From NCBI GenBank assembly GCA_002298125.1, contig DBMJ01000002.1, positions 56,560 through 120,559 on the forward strand: a stretch of DNA of 64,000 bases. Reading direction: 5' to 3'. This document shows positions 33,672 to 41,138 of the stretch, in pieces. Each line of letters begins with the position of its first letter. Position 1 is the stretch's first letter. This stretch comes from Clostridium sp. UBA701 (GTDB taxonomy: Bacteria > Bacillota > Clostridia > Clostridiales > Clostridiaceae). The translations under genes were made by a program, and so were the position numbers. The notes under the pieces were generated by a model. The model was not told where the DNA came from. It did not search any database and was given only the letters and a program-made list of their open reading frames with translations.

Positions 33672-33886
33672 TTCTAAGAAAAAATAACATAACTAAAGTA
33701 ACAGTAGCTAAAATTTAATTTATCTTTGTAAAGCTTTTAATTGTTTGCTTAATATTCAATAAAATCACTTCGATATAATTATTTACAATTGAAGGAAATG
33801 TTGAACTTAAATAGAATATAGTTGTATTAGTGTATTTGTAGGAAAATGTGACATATGAAAGAGGAGGAACAGCTCAATAAATAGTG

Positions 33887-34095
33887 ATTTAAGTGAGACT
33901 CCAAATTTTATATTTGGGCAGTCGAACTTACACCTATGTAATGAAATGGAGTAGGTGTTTCATTTATAAATAATGATAAAAAACTTGATATATAGGCATT
34001 TATACTATCATAAACTAAAGGAAACTCCTACTTCGCTACTCTACGTAGGAGTAAGTTCCGCTAGCTAAATCGAAGATTTAGAGCGTCACTTAAAT
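33887..34095. mobile_element. MITE-like element, 209 bp
   Basis: Terminal inverted repeats ATTTAAGTGA (33887-33896) and TCACTTAAAT (34086-34095) enclose a non-coding AT-rich segment. It has an inner hairpin, ACTCCTAC...GTAGGAGT (34024-34053). One end recurs in inverse orientation at 30770-30838. No transposase is present. The left flank AATAAATAGTG and right flank TCCAATTTACG look like halves of the 41-bp repeat. Confidence 0.65.
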
Positions 34096-34131
34096 TCCAA
34101 TTTACGATTGAGTTTAATAAATAGTAATTTG
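34091..34131 (+). repeat. 41-bp dyad repeat, copy 4
   Basis: TAAATTCCAATTTACG and AAATAGTAATTTG, overlapping the right terminus of the MITE-like element by 5 bp. It precedes a GNAT gene. Confidence 0.7.
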
Positions 34132-34205
34132 AGAGACAGATTAAATTAATTTAGTGAGGATATATTGTTTGAAAAGTACGATAGGAATAAATAGGGGGAG
34201 AGTTT

Positions 34206-34958
34206 ATGTTTACTAAAAATGAGATATTAAATATTGCAAAGAAACAACTATCTTTAGATTTTAGCTGTGAGATTGAAGATTTAGAGAAAATTGAAAATAC
34301 TGTGGTTGAGAAACAACATAAAATAGGAAGAAGACTCTACGCTAATGATGGTTGTTCGCTTAAGATTCTTTGTTTCGGAAGAAGAGCTGTAGTTTCTACT
34401 ACACCAGAAATTATGCCTTGGTTTCAAAAAAAATTAAATGATTATGATGCTAACTGGTTATTTCTATATCCTGTACTTAGGAATATAGACAAAATGCTTG
34501 CAGATTTTGGACATGAGGTAGCTGATATTCATCATTTTTATTTACCATTAGCAACTTTAGAAGAGGTAGAGCCTATCACAGATATCAGATGGTATGAGCA
34601 GGATGATATTATCCAATTTAAAAATGATGATAGATTTGATGAAGCTTTTGCTTTTGATGATAATTATCCAGATATTTTAGCTATTGCTGCTTTAAATGGA
34701 GATGAGATTATTGGTATGGCAGGGACAAGCTGTGATTGTGAAGATATGTGGCAGATTGGTATTAATGTTATGGAAGGATACCGTGGGAAAGGGATAGCCA
34801 CAAATTTAGTTTCTTTATTAAAGAACGAAATTATGAAGAGAGGAAAAATTCCATTTTATAGTACTATTGAATCTAATATATATTCTCAAGGTGTTGCTAT
34901 TAAATCAGGATTTATACCAGTTTGGGTAGAGTTATACTCTAGAGAAAAAACACTTTGA
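34206..34958 (+). CDS. GNAT acetyltransferase with N-terminal extension
   Basis: The 250-residue protein has an N-terminal domain of about 130 residues and a C-terminal GNAT domain: ILAIAALNGDEIIGMAGTSC, WQIGINVMEGYRGKGIATNL (acetyl-CoA loop YRGKGIA) and SQGVAIKSGFIPVW. This resembles GNAT proteins with a tandem degenerate first domain. Substrate unknown. ATG after AGGGGGAG. Confidence 0.87.
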   Translation: MFTKNEILNIAKKQLSLDFSCEIEDLEKIENTVVEKQHKIGRRLYANDGCSLKILCFGRRAVVSTTPEIMPWFQKKLNDYDANWLFLYPVLRNIDKMLADFGHEVADIHHFYLPLATLEEVEPITDIRWYEQDDIIQFKNDDRFDEAFAFDDNYPDILAIAALNGDEIIGMAGTSCDCEDMWQIGINVMEGYRGKGIATNLVSLLKNEIMKRGKIPFYSTIESNIYSQGVAIKSGFIPVWVELYSREKTL

Positions 34959-35007
34959 TATCTTACCACCTAGGGGTAAGACATCAAATGAGAATACACG
35001 ATTACGA

Positions 35008-35048
35008 CAAATTCCAATTTACGATTGAGTTTAATAAATAGTAATTTG
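35008..35048 (+). repeat. 41-bp dyad repeat, copy 5
   Basis: CAAATTCCAATTTACG-ATTGAGTTTAATAAATAG-TAATTTG. It is identical over most of its length to copy 4 and lies 50 bp after one stop and 16 bp before the next start. Confidence 0.75.
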
Positions 35049-35064
35049 AAATGGGGATTAAATA

Positions 35065-35820
35065 ATGGATTTCAGAAATACATTTGACCAAATACCAGAA
35101 ACATTTGATAAATATAGACCCCGATATTGTGATGAACTCTTTACAGAAATTATAACTGCATCTGACTTGAATTCAAGCAAAGATGTACTTGAAATTGGTC
35201 CAGGAACAGGACAAGCAACAGAGCCTATTTTAAAAACTGGATGTAGTTATAAGGCAATTGAAATTGGTGAGAACTTTACAGAATTTATGAAAAACAAATA
35301 TGGGACTTATAGTAATTTTGATATTGTAAATGCTGATTTTGAAACATACGATTTTGGAAATCAAACATTTGATTTAATATATTCAGCAGCTACAATTCAA
35401 TGGATACCTGAAGAAATAGCATTTTCAAAAGCCTACAATATATTAAAACCTGGTGGCATTCTTGCAATGTTTATGACCCGTTCAGATGAGAAAAGTGCAA
35501 ATGAAGAACTGTACAATAGAATAGACGAGGTATATAAAGAACACTTTTCTGTTAAGCAGAGATATAATTGTAAAATGAAATATGATAATGTTGTGAATTA
35601 TGGCTTTGTTAATTACAAATATCAAGACTGGAAAAAAGTAAGAACACTTAATGCTGATGAATATATTTCATATATTAGTACACATTGTGAGCATATAACT
35701 TTAGAAGAGCCTTATAAGTCTAGATTTTACACGGGAGTAAGAAAGGCTATTATAGATGCTGGTAATAAAATAATTATTAACGATACTATTCCATTATATC
35801 TTGCTCAAAAACCGCTATAA
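35065..35820 (+). CDS. Class I SAM-dependent methyltransferase
   Basis: The 251-residue enzyme has motif I DVLEIGPGTGQATEPIL, the acidic strand-2 residue (KAIEIGENF), FDLIYSAATIQWI and LKPGGILAMFM. This is the Methyltransf_11/25 pattern, with the N-terminal FDQIPETFDKYRPRY typical of such proteins. Acceptor unknown. The stop codon abuts the next 41-bp repeat. Confidence 0.9.
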   Translation: MDFRNTFDQIPETFDKYRPRYCDELFTEIITASDLNSSKDVLEIGPGTGQATEPILKTGCSYKAIEIGENFTEFMKNKYGTYSNFDIVNADFETYDFGNQTFDLIYSAATIQWIPEEIAFSKAYNILKPGGILAMFMTRSDEKSANEELYNRIDEVYKEHFSVKQRYNCKMKYDNVVNYGFVNYKYQDWKKVRTLNADEYISYISTHCEHITLEEPYKSRFYTGVRKAIIDAGNKIIINDTIPLYLAQKPL

Positions 35821-35858
35821 ATTCCAATTTAAGGGTGAATGTTATAAATAGTAATTTG
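35818..35858 (+). repeat. 41-bp dyad repeat, copy 6
   Basis: TAAATTCCAATTTAAGG and AAATAGTAATTTG. It begins at the methyltransferase stop codon and ends 15 bp before the Nudix start. Shorter partial matches follow at 36394 (AAATTTCTAATTTG) and 37189 (GGCAAATTTCCAATTTG). Confidence 0.75.
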
Positions 35859-35873
35859 AAAGGATAGTGTAAT

Positions 35874-36395
35874 ATGGCAAGAGAAATTTGGGATGCTTAT
35901 GATAAAGATGGTAATAAGTTGGGATTTGACCAATTTAGAGATGAACCTATTCCAGAAGGTGTTTATCATATTGTTGTTGAGATTTATACTATAACAGAAA
36001 ATAATGAAGTATTGATAACTCAAAGACATCAAAATAAGCCATGGGCGTTAAAATGGGAAGTGACTGGCGGCTCAATCTTGAAAGGTGAAACACCAGAACA
36101 AGGTGCTATCAGAGAATTGAGGGAAGAAACAGGAATAGAAGTAACAGATTCTGACTTAAATTTTGTATATTCTTATATTTATAAAAATGTCCCTTCGATT
36201 TATAAATGTTTCATAGTATTCATAAATAAAGAAAAAACAACAATTCAATTACAAAAAGGAGAAACTATTGATTACCGATACCTACCATATAATGAGTTTA
36301 AACAATTCATTAGAACAGATAATTATGTTGATTGGGTAAGAGAACGTTTTTGTGTTCATGAAAAATTATTTGATACTATTATCCACCAGCGATAA
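35874..36395 (+). CDS. Nudix hydrolase (IPP isomerase-like arrangement)
   Basis: The 173-residue protein starts REIWDAYDKDGNKLGFDQ and has the complete Nudix box GGSILKGETPEQGAIRELRE followed by ETGI. The N-terminal layout (E-x-W-D-x-Y-D-x-x-G) is shared with Nudix proteins annotated as isopentenyl-diphosphate isomerase-like, although those short versions usually act on other substrates. ATG after AAAGGA, inside the end of the 41-bp repeat. Confidence 0.88.
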   Translation: MAREIWDAYDKDGNKLGFDQFRDEPIPEGVYHIVVEIYTITENNEVLITQRHQNKPWALKWEVTGGSILKGETPEQGAIRELREETGIEVTDSDLNFVYSYIYKNVPSIYKCFIVFINKEKTTIQLQKGETIDYRYLPYNEFKQFIRTDNYVDWVRERFCVHEKLFDTIIHQR

Positions 36396-36496
36396 ATTTC
36401 TAATTTGATGCGGAGTATCAACAAGGAAAAATGGAAGATTTTTTCGAGTATAGGATAGATAGAGAAATCAAAGTTTACGGAGGAAAATATAAAAAA

Positions 36497-36660
36497 TAAT
36501 AGTATATTAGAAATAAAATTGTATGAAAAAGGTGATGGGAAAAATTATAGTATTATTAAAAAGTATAGGCGTGAAGTTGTAGAAAAAAGTGTTATTAATT
36601 CTAGTATATAAGAAATTTTAAAAGCAGGCTTCGCTGTTAAAGGAGAATATAGAAATGAAA
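36497..36660 (+). pseudogene. Gene remnant of unknown family
   Basis: A frame without start encodes NNSILEIKLYEKGDGKNYS followed by IIKKYRREVVEKSVI, then a TAA, then EILKAGFAVKGEYRNEN, overlapping the next gene's start. It looks coding, but no start is visible and it is interrupted. Nothing else is seen in 36396-36654. Confidence 0.35.
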
Positions 36661-37173
36661 ATTGAGACAAATGATTTAATTATCCGTAATTTTGAGTTGA
36701 GCGATGAAAAGGATTTGTGCGAATATATGCTACAGAGAGTTAATGCTGAATTTGAGGCATATCCAGATTTCACTTGCCAGAAAGCGAAGAAAGAGATTGA
36801 ATTCAGAGCACAAAGTGATGAATTCTATGCAATTGAGTCGAAAAAAGAGCATAAGGTTATTGGAAATATTTATTTAGGAAATAGGAGTTTTAATACAAGA
36901 GAGCTTGGATATGTGTTAAATGAGAAATATCAGCATAAGGGATATGGAAGTGATGCAAGCAAAGCAGTTATAGAGTATATGTTTAATCGAGGTGTTCATC
37001 GAATTTATGCAGAATGTGCTCCTCAAAACACACCTTCATGGAAGTTAATGGAGAAGGTTGGAATGATACGTGAAGCACATTTTAGAAAAAATGTTTCTTT
37101 CCATCAAGATGAGAAAGGATTCCCTATATATTGGGACACCTATGTATACGCGATATTAAATCCATATAAGTAA
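36655..37173 (+). CDS. GNAT acetyltransferase (RimJ/RimL-like)
   Basis: The 172-residue protein reads ETNDLIIRNFELSDEKDLCE, FYAIESKKEHKVIGNIYLG, LGYVLNEKYQHKGYGSDASK (acetyl-CoA loop HKGYGS) and NTPSWKLMEKVGMIREAHF. This is the RimJ/RimL branch of the GNAT family. Substrate unknown. ATG after AAAGGAG. Confidence 0.9.
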   Translation: MKIETNDLIIRNFELSDEKDLCEYMLQRVNAEFEAYPDFTCQKAKKEIEFRAQSDEFYAIESKKEHKVIGNIYLGNRSFNTRELGYVLNEKYQHKGYGSDASKAVIEYMFNRGVHRIYAECAPQNTPSWKLMEKVGMIREAHFRKNVSFHQDEKGFPIYWDTYVYAILNPYK

Positions 37174-37219
37174 GTTTATTCTGACTGGCAAATTTCCAAT
37201 TTGTAGGGGGGATTGTGTT

Positions 37220-37795
37220 TTGAAGGAATACCTTTATCATGGCACTAATTATTCTAGAATTATAGAATTGGAAGCTCGTTCTAAACTCCATAATACGGAT
37301 AAAAAAGTAGTATATTTGACAGATAATATTCCGTATGCATTGTATTATATTTGGGATGGAAAGCACAAGGGCTATAGTGAGAAACATGTTACTGGTTGGA
37401 TTAAGAATGGAGTTGCATATTATGAAGAGCAATTTCCTGACCAATTAAAAACTTTCTATAAAGGAGTTTCTGGCTATCTGTATTGTATTTCCAAGAATTC
37501 TGATATTCAATCTGTTGAAAACAGGGAATGTCTGTATTATAGTTTGGAAAATACCGTTGTAGCTAAAGTTGATTATATTCTTGATGTATATGAAGAACTT
37601 TTGAAATATGAAGCATCAGGTAAGCTTAAGGTGCTACGATACAACGAACAATCAGAAAAGCGTCAAGACGAACTGATTGATTTGATTGCAACAGGTATTG
37701 TTAAGTCCGACTTTTTCAAGGACGATGAAGCCAAGGCACAGTTTATGAAAAAACATTTTGTTAAGGCATGGGAGAAGGCTATTAAACAATTATAA
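37220..37795 (+). CDS. Hypothetical protein with ADP-ribosyltransferase-like N-terminus
   Basis: The 191-residue protein begins KEYLYHGTNYSRIIELEARS and continues VVYLTDNIPYALYYIWD. The Y-H-G-T start and the YLT-x5-A strand are reminiscent of ADP-ribosyltransferase folds (H-G-T, then Y). No clear catalytic Glu was identified, so the fold call is tentative. The C-terminus is charged and helical. TTG start 8 bp after GGGGGG. Confidence 0.6.
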   Translation: MKEYLYHGTNYSRIIELEARSKLHNTDKKVVYLTDNIPYALYYIWDGKHKGYSEKHVTGWIKNGVAYYEEQFPDQLKTFYKGVSGYLYCISKNSDIQSVENRECLYYSLENTVVAKVDYILDVYEELLKYEASGKLKVLRYNEQSEKRQDELIDLIATGIVKSDFFKDDEAKAQFMKKHFVKAWEKAIKQL

Positions 37796-37937
37796 TTTCG
37801 TGGAAAAATCTATGGAACACCAAGAATAATAAAACCTTTCTTATTAAAGATTGCTTAAAATAACTTTGATACATATTTTTCTTACTATGGAAAACAAACT
37901 TATAGAAAGCTGGAATCTCAGGAAGGAGAGTAAAAAG

Positions 37938-38216
37938 ATGAATAAAATTGAAAGGCATCAAGAAATATGTGAAAGACTTATGAAGATATATGCTGCAAAA
38001 AATAAAGATTATGGTGATAGTTTTGGCGAAGGATTTCAAGAGTATGGACTAATTATGCCATCGATTAGATTGGATGATAAATTAAGGCGGTACAAGCAAC
38101 TAATTAAACAAGAGGCAGAAGTAAAGGATGAAGGTATTATAGATACACTTTTGGACATGGCAAATTATTGTATAATGACAGTTATTGAGCTTGAGAATAA
38201 AGAAATTAATTCATAG
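37938..38216 (+). CDS. DUF1599 (nucleotide modification-associated) small protein
   Basis: The 92-residue protein reads ERHQEICERLMKIYAAKNKD, YGDSFGEGFQEYGLIMPSIR and LLDMANYCIMTVIELE. This is the pattern of DUF1599/Nmad1-like proteins, which resemble MazG-type helical hydrolases. The function is not established. The ATG at 37938 has AAGGAGAG upstream; the longer frame beginning at 37851 lacks one. The stop codon lies at the edge of an attC remnant. Confidence 0.82.
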   Translation: MNKIERHQEICERLMKIYAAKNKDYGDSFGEGFQEYGLIMPSIRLDDKLRRYKQLIKQEAEVKDEGIIDTLLDMANYCIMTVIELENKEINS

Positions 38217-38246
38217 ACGTCTCGAGTGAAAAACGCTAGACGTAAT
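38214..38246 (+). repeat. attC right-half remnant
   Basis: TAGACGTCTCGAGTG-AAAAACGCTAGACGTAATT resembles the L'-R' end of attC sites (CGTCTTGAGTG-CGAGACGTTA) with GTT changed to GCT. The following AATTCAGCAGAGATAGC looks like a worn type A cassette leader. No left half is visible. Confidence 0.5.
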
Positions 38247-38367
38247 TCAGCAGAGATAGCCTCTATCTGTGGTGGCATTTTCGAGAGCTTAGTTCTGTTG
38301 CTTTATAGTTATAAATTTGTATATTATTGTTAACAAAGATTAGTTATATAATATGGAGGAAAAGTTC

Positions 38368-38742
38368 ATGGGTTTTGCTTCAGTTGATGATTATATCAAG
38401 AGTTTAGATGAGAATAGGAAAAAATGCGTTTATGAATTTGTTGCGTTTATGAAAACTGAATTTCCGAAAATCATACCTAAAATCTGCTTTGCGATGCCAA
38501 TGTGGTGGGTGGGTGTGAAAATGTACGATGGTTATGTAGCGATTTCAGCTGCAAAAAAACACTACTCCATACATTTTCATGATGAAAACTATATTTTAAA
38601 TATGAAAAAAGCCTTGCCGAATTGCAGCTTTGGGAAAAGATGTATCAATGTTAAGTATGGTGATGAACAATCTATTTCTGTTATCCAACAGAATGTAAAA
38701 GACTATTTTAGTAGTTTGGAAAATATTCAAATTCGCCTATAA
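38368..38742 (+). CDS. DUF1801 domain protein
   Basis: The 124-residue protein matches DUF1801: FASVDDYIKSLDENRKKCVY, ICFAMPMWWVGVKMYDGYVA, HYSIHFHDEN and CSFGKRCINVKYGDEQ. The family includes small proteins suggested to handle iron or have regulatory roles. The ATG at 38368 is preferred because GGAGGA lies 7 bp before it; an ATG at 38353 overlaps that site. Confidence 0.85.
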   Translation: MGFASVDDYIKSLDENRKKCVYEFVAFMKTEFPKIIPKICFAMPMWWVGVKMYDGYVAISAAKKHYSIHFHDENYILNMKKALPNCSFGKRCINVKYGDEQSISVIQQNVKDYFSSLENIQIRL

Positions 38743-38759
38743 GAATATGTAATTCTAAA

Positions 38760-38825
38760 TGGGGCCTTGTATATTATGGATGGATAGATAAGTGGCAGTC
38801 AGAAGTTTATGTTTATTCAAAATGA
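38760..38825 (+). pseudogene. C-terminal gene fragment
   Basis: A short frame without start encodes WGLVYYGWIDKWQSEVYVYS then K and a stop. The aromatic-rich sequence looks like the end of a real protein. The rest of 38743-38913 shows nothing else. Confidence 0.25.
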
Positions 38826-38913
38826 TTAGAATGTACTGGATCAACAACTAATGGTTGAGAACCTAATAGTGGTATAGAGGTATTAAGTAATTGAGATGTC
38901 ATAGGAGGAGAAT

Positions 38914-39435
38914 ATGATAAAGCGATGCATTATGATATTTCCAGATTTTAATAATGGACAAGTAATAGATGATGTAAGAAGAAAGTATGACCCACTTGTG
39001 GAGCATGTACAACCACATATTACCTTGGTTTTTCCTTTTGAAAGTGATATTGAGAAAAGTGTACTAGAAGAATATATATCAAAGACTGTAGAGGATATTA
39101 AGCCCTTTAACCTTGTACTTAGTGGAATCGCTCCTTCAAATTCTACGGGAAATTACCTATTTCTAAATATCAAAGAAGGCAAAGACGAAATAATGGAAAT
39201 ACATAATAGATTATACAGAGGAATTTTAAAGAGCTTCTACCCCCAATGGTTAAAGGACATAGAGTTTTTACCACATATGACGGTTGGTAATCTTAATGAT
39301 CCTAGTGCCTTTGAAAGGGCAGTAGAAGAAACTAAGAATATAGATGAAGTATTTGAAACAATTGTCAGGGAGATAAGTGTTGAGATTATTGATGAAAATG
39401 AAGATTCTATCATAGAAATAATTGTTCCGCTTTAG
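38914..39435 (+). CDS. 2H phosphodiesterase (2'-5' RNA ligase-like)
   Basis: The 173-residue protein carries the two H-x-T/S motifs of the 2H family: PHITLVFPF (about residues 34-42) and LPHMTVGNL (about 122-130). It starts KRCIMIFPDF. Family members hydrolyse or form 2',5'- or cyclic phosphodiester bonds in RNA fragments and nucleotides. Substrate unknown. ATG after AGGAGGAG. Confidence 0.9.
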   Translation: MIKRCIMIFPDFNNGQVIDDVRRKYDPLVEHVQPHITLVFPFESDIEKSVLEEYISKTVEDIKPFNLVLSGIAPSNSTGNYLFLNIKEGKDEIMEIHNRLYRGILKSFYPQWLKDIEFLPHMTVGNLNDPSAFERAVEETKNIDEVFETIVREISVEIIDENEDSIIEIIVPL

Positions 39436-39467
39436 AGAAAAACATTTAGTTATTTGAGGTGAATTAT

Positions 39468-39986
39468 ATGGAAACACAATTTGAAAGACGAGGAAATTTG
39501 GTTTATATAAAGCAGCCAAATTTTGATGAGCTAGATTATGTAGCAAAGTTATGGTTGGATGAAGAAACCATGGTGGATGTTGGTGGAGTTGTAGCCTTTC
39601 CAGCAGAAAAAAGAGAGACTTGGTATAGAAGGATGGTTAATCCAACGGATGGAAAGAATTTTTATTGCCTAATTTATACTCTTGATGGTATTCCAGTTGG
39701 AGAAGTAAGCTTTCACAGATTTGATGAAGAAGAAAAAAAGGCAGATTTTAATATCAAAATTCAAAGCAAATACAGAGGAAAAGGATATGGAAAAGAGGCA
39801 ATAGGGCTTATCTTAAGCTATTATTTCTATGATTTTGGCGGGCAAGTCATCTATGATGATGTAATAAATGAAAAAGGTCAAAGGGCGCTGAAAAGCTTTG
39901 GCTTTGAAATAGTATCAAAGACTGATAATGAAGTTTTATATAAAATGACAAAGGAAGGCTTTGCTGCTTTACCAAATATGAAATAA
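39468..39986 (+). CDS. GNAT acetyltransferase
   Basis: The 172-residue protein reads GNLVYIKQPNFDELDYVAKL, GIPVGEVSFHRF, DFNIKIQSKYRGKGYGKEAI (acetyl-CoA loop YRGKGYG) and NEKGQRALKSFGFEIVSK. The ATG at 39468 follows GAGGTGA. An upstream in-frame TTG overlaps that site. Substrate unknown. Confidence 0.88.
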   Translation: METQFERRGNLVYIKQPNFDELDYVAKLWLDEETMVDVGGVVAFPAEKRETWYRRMVNPTDGKNFYCLIYTLDGIPVGEVSFHRFDEEEKKADFNIKIQSKYRGKGYGKEAIGLILSYYFYDFGGQVIYDDVINEKGQRALKSFGFEIVSKTDNEVLYKMTKEGFAALPNMK

Positions 39987-40045
39987 TAATTGCTTAAATA
40001 TACGATTGAGTTATTGCGAAAGATATTTGGAAGGGAAGGAATACA

Positions 40046-40480
40046 ATGCTTAAGGTGAATTTTCACGACTTTAACAATATAGAAAATGATAGACTTAAAT
40101 ATGCAGTAATAGCAGCAAAGTATAAGGGGAAATGGATATTTGTTAGGCATAAGGAGAGGACAACTTGGGAGATCCTTGGTGGACATCGTGAAGAAGGGGA
40201 GAATATAAAAGACACAGCCTCAAGAGAACTATTTGAAGAAACCGGAGCAAAAGATTTTGAGCTATATCCTATATGCATTTATTCGGTAGACAGAGATGGT
40301 GAGGAATCCTTTGGTCATCTTTTTTATGCTGAGGTAAATTCCTTAGGCGAGTTGCCTAATTTAGAAATAGGAGAAATAATGCTACTGGATAAATTGCCAG
40401 AGGATTTAACCTATCCATTAATCCAGCCGCTTTTATTTAAGAGAACTCTTGAATTTTTAAAAATATATCTTAAAAATTAG
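40046..40480 (+). CDS. Nudix hydrolase
   Basis: The 144-residue protein has AVIAAKYKGKWIFVRHKERT then WEILGGHREEGENIKDTASR followed by ELFEETGA. The Nudix box is complete. The pattern resembles MutT-like enzymes annotated in Clostridia as 8-oxo-dGTP diphosphatases, but substrate is not shown. A degenerate piece of the 41-bp repeat (TACGATTGAGTTATT) lies at about 40000. Confidence 0.88.
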   Translation: MLKVNFHDFNNIENDRLKYAVIAAKYKGKWIFVRHKERTTWEILGGHREEGENIKDTASRELFEETGAKDFELYPICIYSVDRDGEESFGHLFYAEVNSLGELPNLEIGEIMLLDKLPEDLTYPLIQPLLFKRTLEFLKIYLKN

Positions 40481-40558
40481 AAAGTAATATAAAAAGAAAT
40501 TATAAAGAACAGCATGAGACTTTATATAAAACAAAGTAACATTTAGGGGTGCATTAAC

Positions 40559-40996
40559 TTGAATTCTATAGATATTAGAGAGATTAGAGATAGTGATTTT
40601 GAGGATATATATCTACTAAACCAAGAATTAGGTTACATATATGACAAGCAGGACGTAAAAAAGAGAATAGAATACATTATTCAAAATACAAAGGATATTA
40701 TTTTTGTGGCAGAACAAAATGGTGAGGTTATAGGATACATTCATGGAAGTCCATATGAGCTTCTATATTCCGATTCACTAATTAATATTTTAGGATTTGT
40801 AGTGAAAGAGCAATGTAGAAATGCTGGGGTAGGAACCATTCTAATAGAAAAGCTTGAAGGCTGGGCTAAAGAAAAAGATTTCAGCGGGATAAGACTAGTA
40901 TCAGGCTTTAATAGATTAAATGCACATAAATTCTATGAAAGCCATGGGTATATTAATAGAAAAGATCAAAAGAATTTTATAAAAATGCTGCGTTAG
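40559..40996 (+). CDS. GNAT acetyltransferase
   Basis: The 145-residue single-domain protein reads IDIREIRDSDFEDIYLLNQE, IFVAEQNGEVIGYIHGSPYE, LGFVVKEQCRNAGVGTILIE (acetyl-CoA loop CRNAGVGT) and NAHKFYESHGYINRKDQKNF. It resembles the aminoglycoside 6'-N-acetyltransferase/aacA4-like and YhbS-like small GNATs; substrate unknown. The start is TTG after AGGGGTG. The gene ends just before the attI-like sequence. Confidence 0.88.
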   Translation: MNSIDIREIRDSDFEDIYLLNQELGYIYDKQDVKKRIEYIIQNTKDIIFVAEQNGEVIGYIHGSPYELLYSDSLINILGFVVKEQCRNAGVGTILIEKLEGWAKEKDFSGIRLVSGFNRLNAHKFYESHGYINRKDQKNFIKMLR

Positions 40997-41009
40997 CTTA
41001 AGGCTGAGA

Positions 41010-41037
41010 TCAACCTTCGGGTATTCAGTAGTTATGC
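41010..41037 (+). other. Second attI-like sequence at a cassette start
   Basis: GATCAACCTTCGGGTATTCAGTAG-TTATGCG shares ATCAACCTTCG and ATTCAGTAGTTA with the platform at 12402-12471, lacking the segment between. G^TTATGCGTA (G at 41031) is exactly complementary to R'' at 41770-41779, so a cassette does start here. It resembles an attI from which the central hairpin was deleted. Confidence 0.6.
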
Positions 41038-41138
41038 GTAATTTTATAGAAAAAGAGTGGTAACTTGAAAGTTTTAGAACTTGATTGTATTTTACAGTGA
41101 ATGTGATCCAAGAGTACGATTAGATGGAGAGGGAAGCA

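Noticed and set aside
34961..34990. Hairpin after the GNAT gene at 34206 as a terminator
   Set aside because: GATATCTTACC and GGGTAAGACATC pair partly, but no T-run follows on either strand.
31752..35858. 41-bp repeats as Xer dif sites
   Set aside because: Length, arm sequence and 15-bp centre do not fit the 11-6-11 dif layout.
37124..37444. Minus-strand 106-codon frame
   Set aside because: It lies antisense to a well supported + strand gene with a good start; AT-rich shadow.
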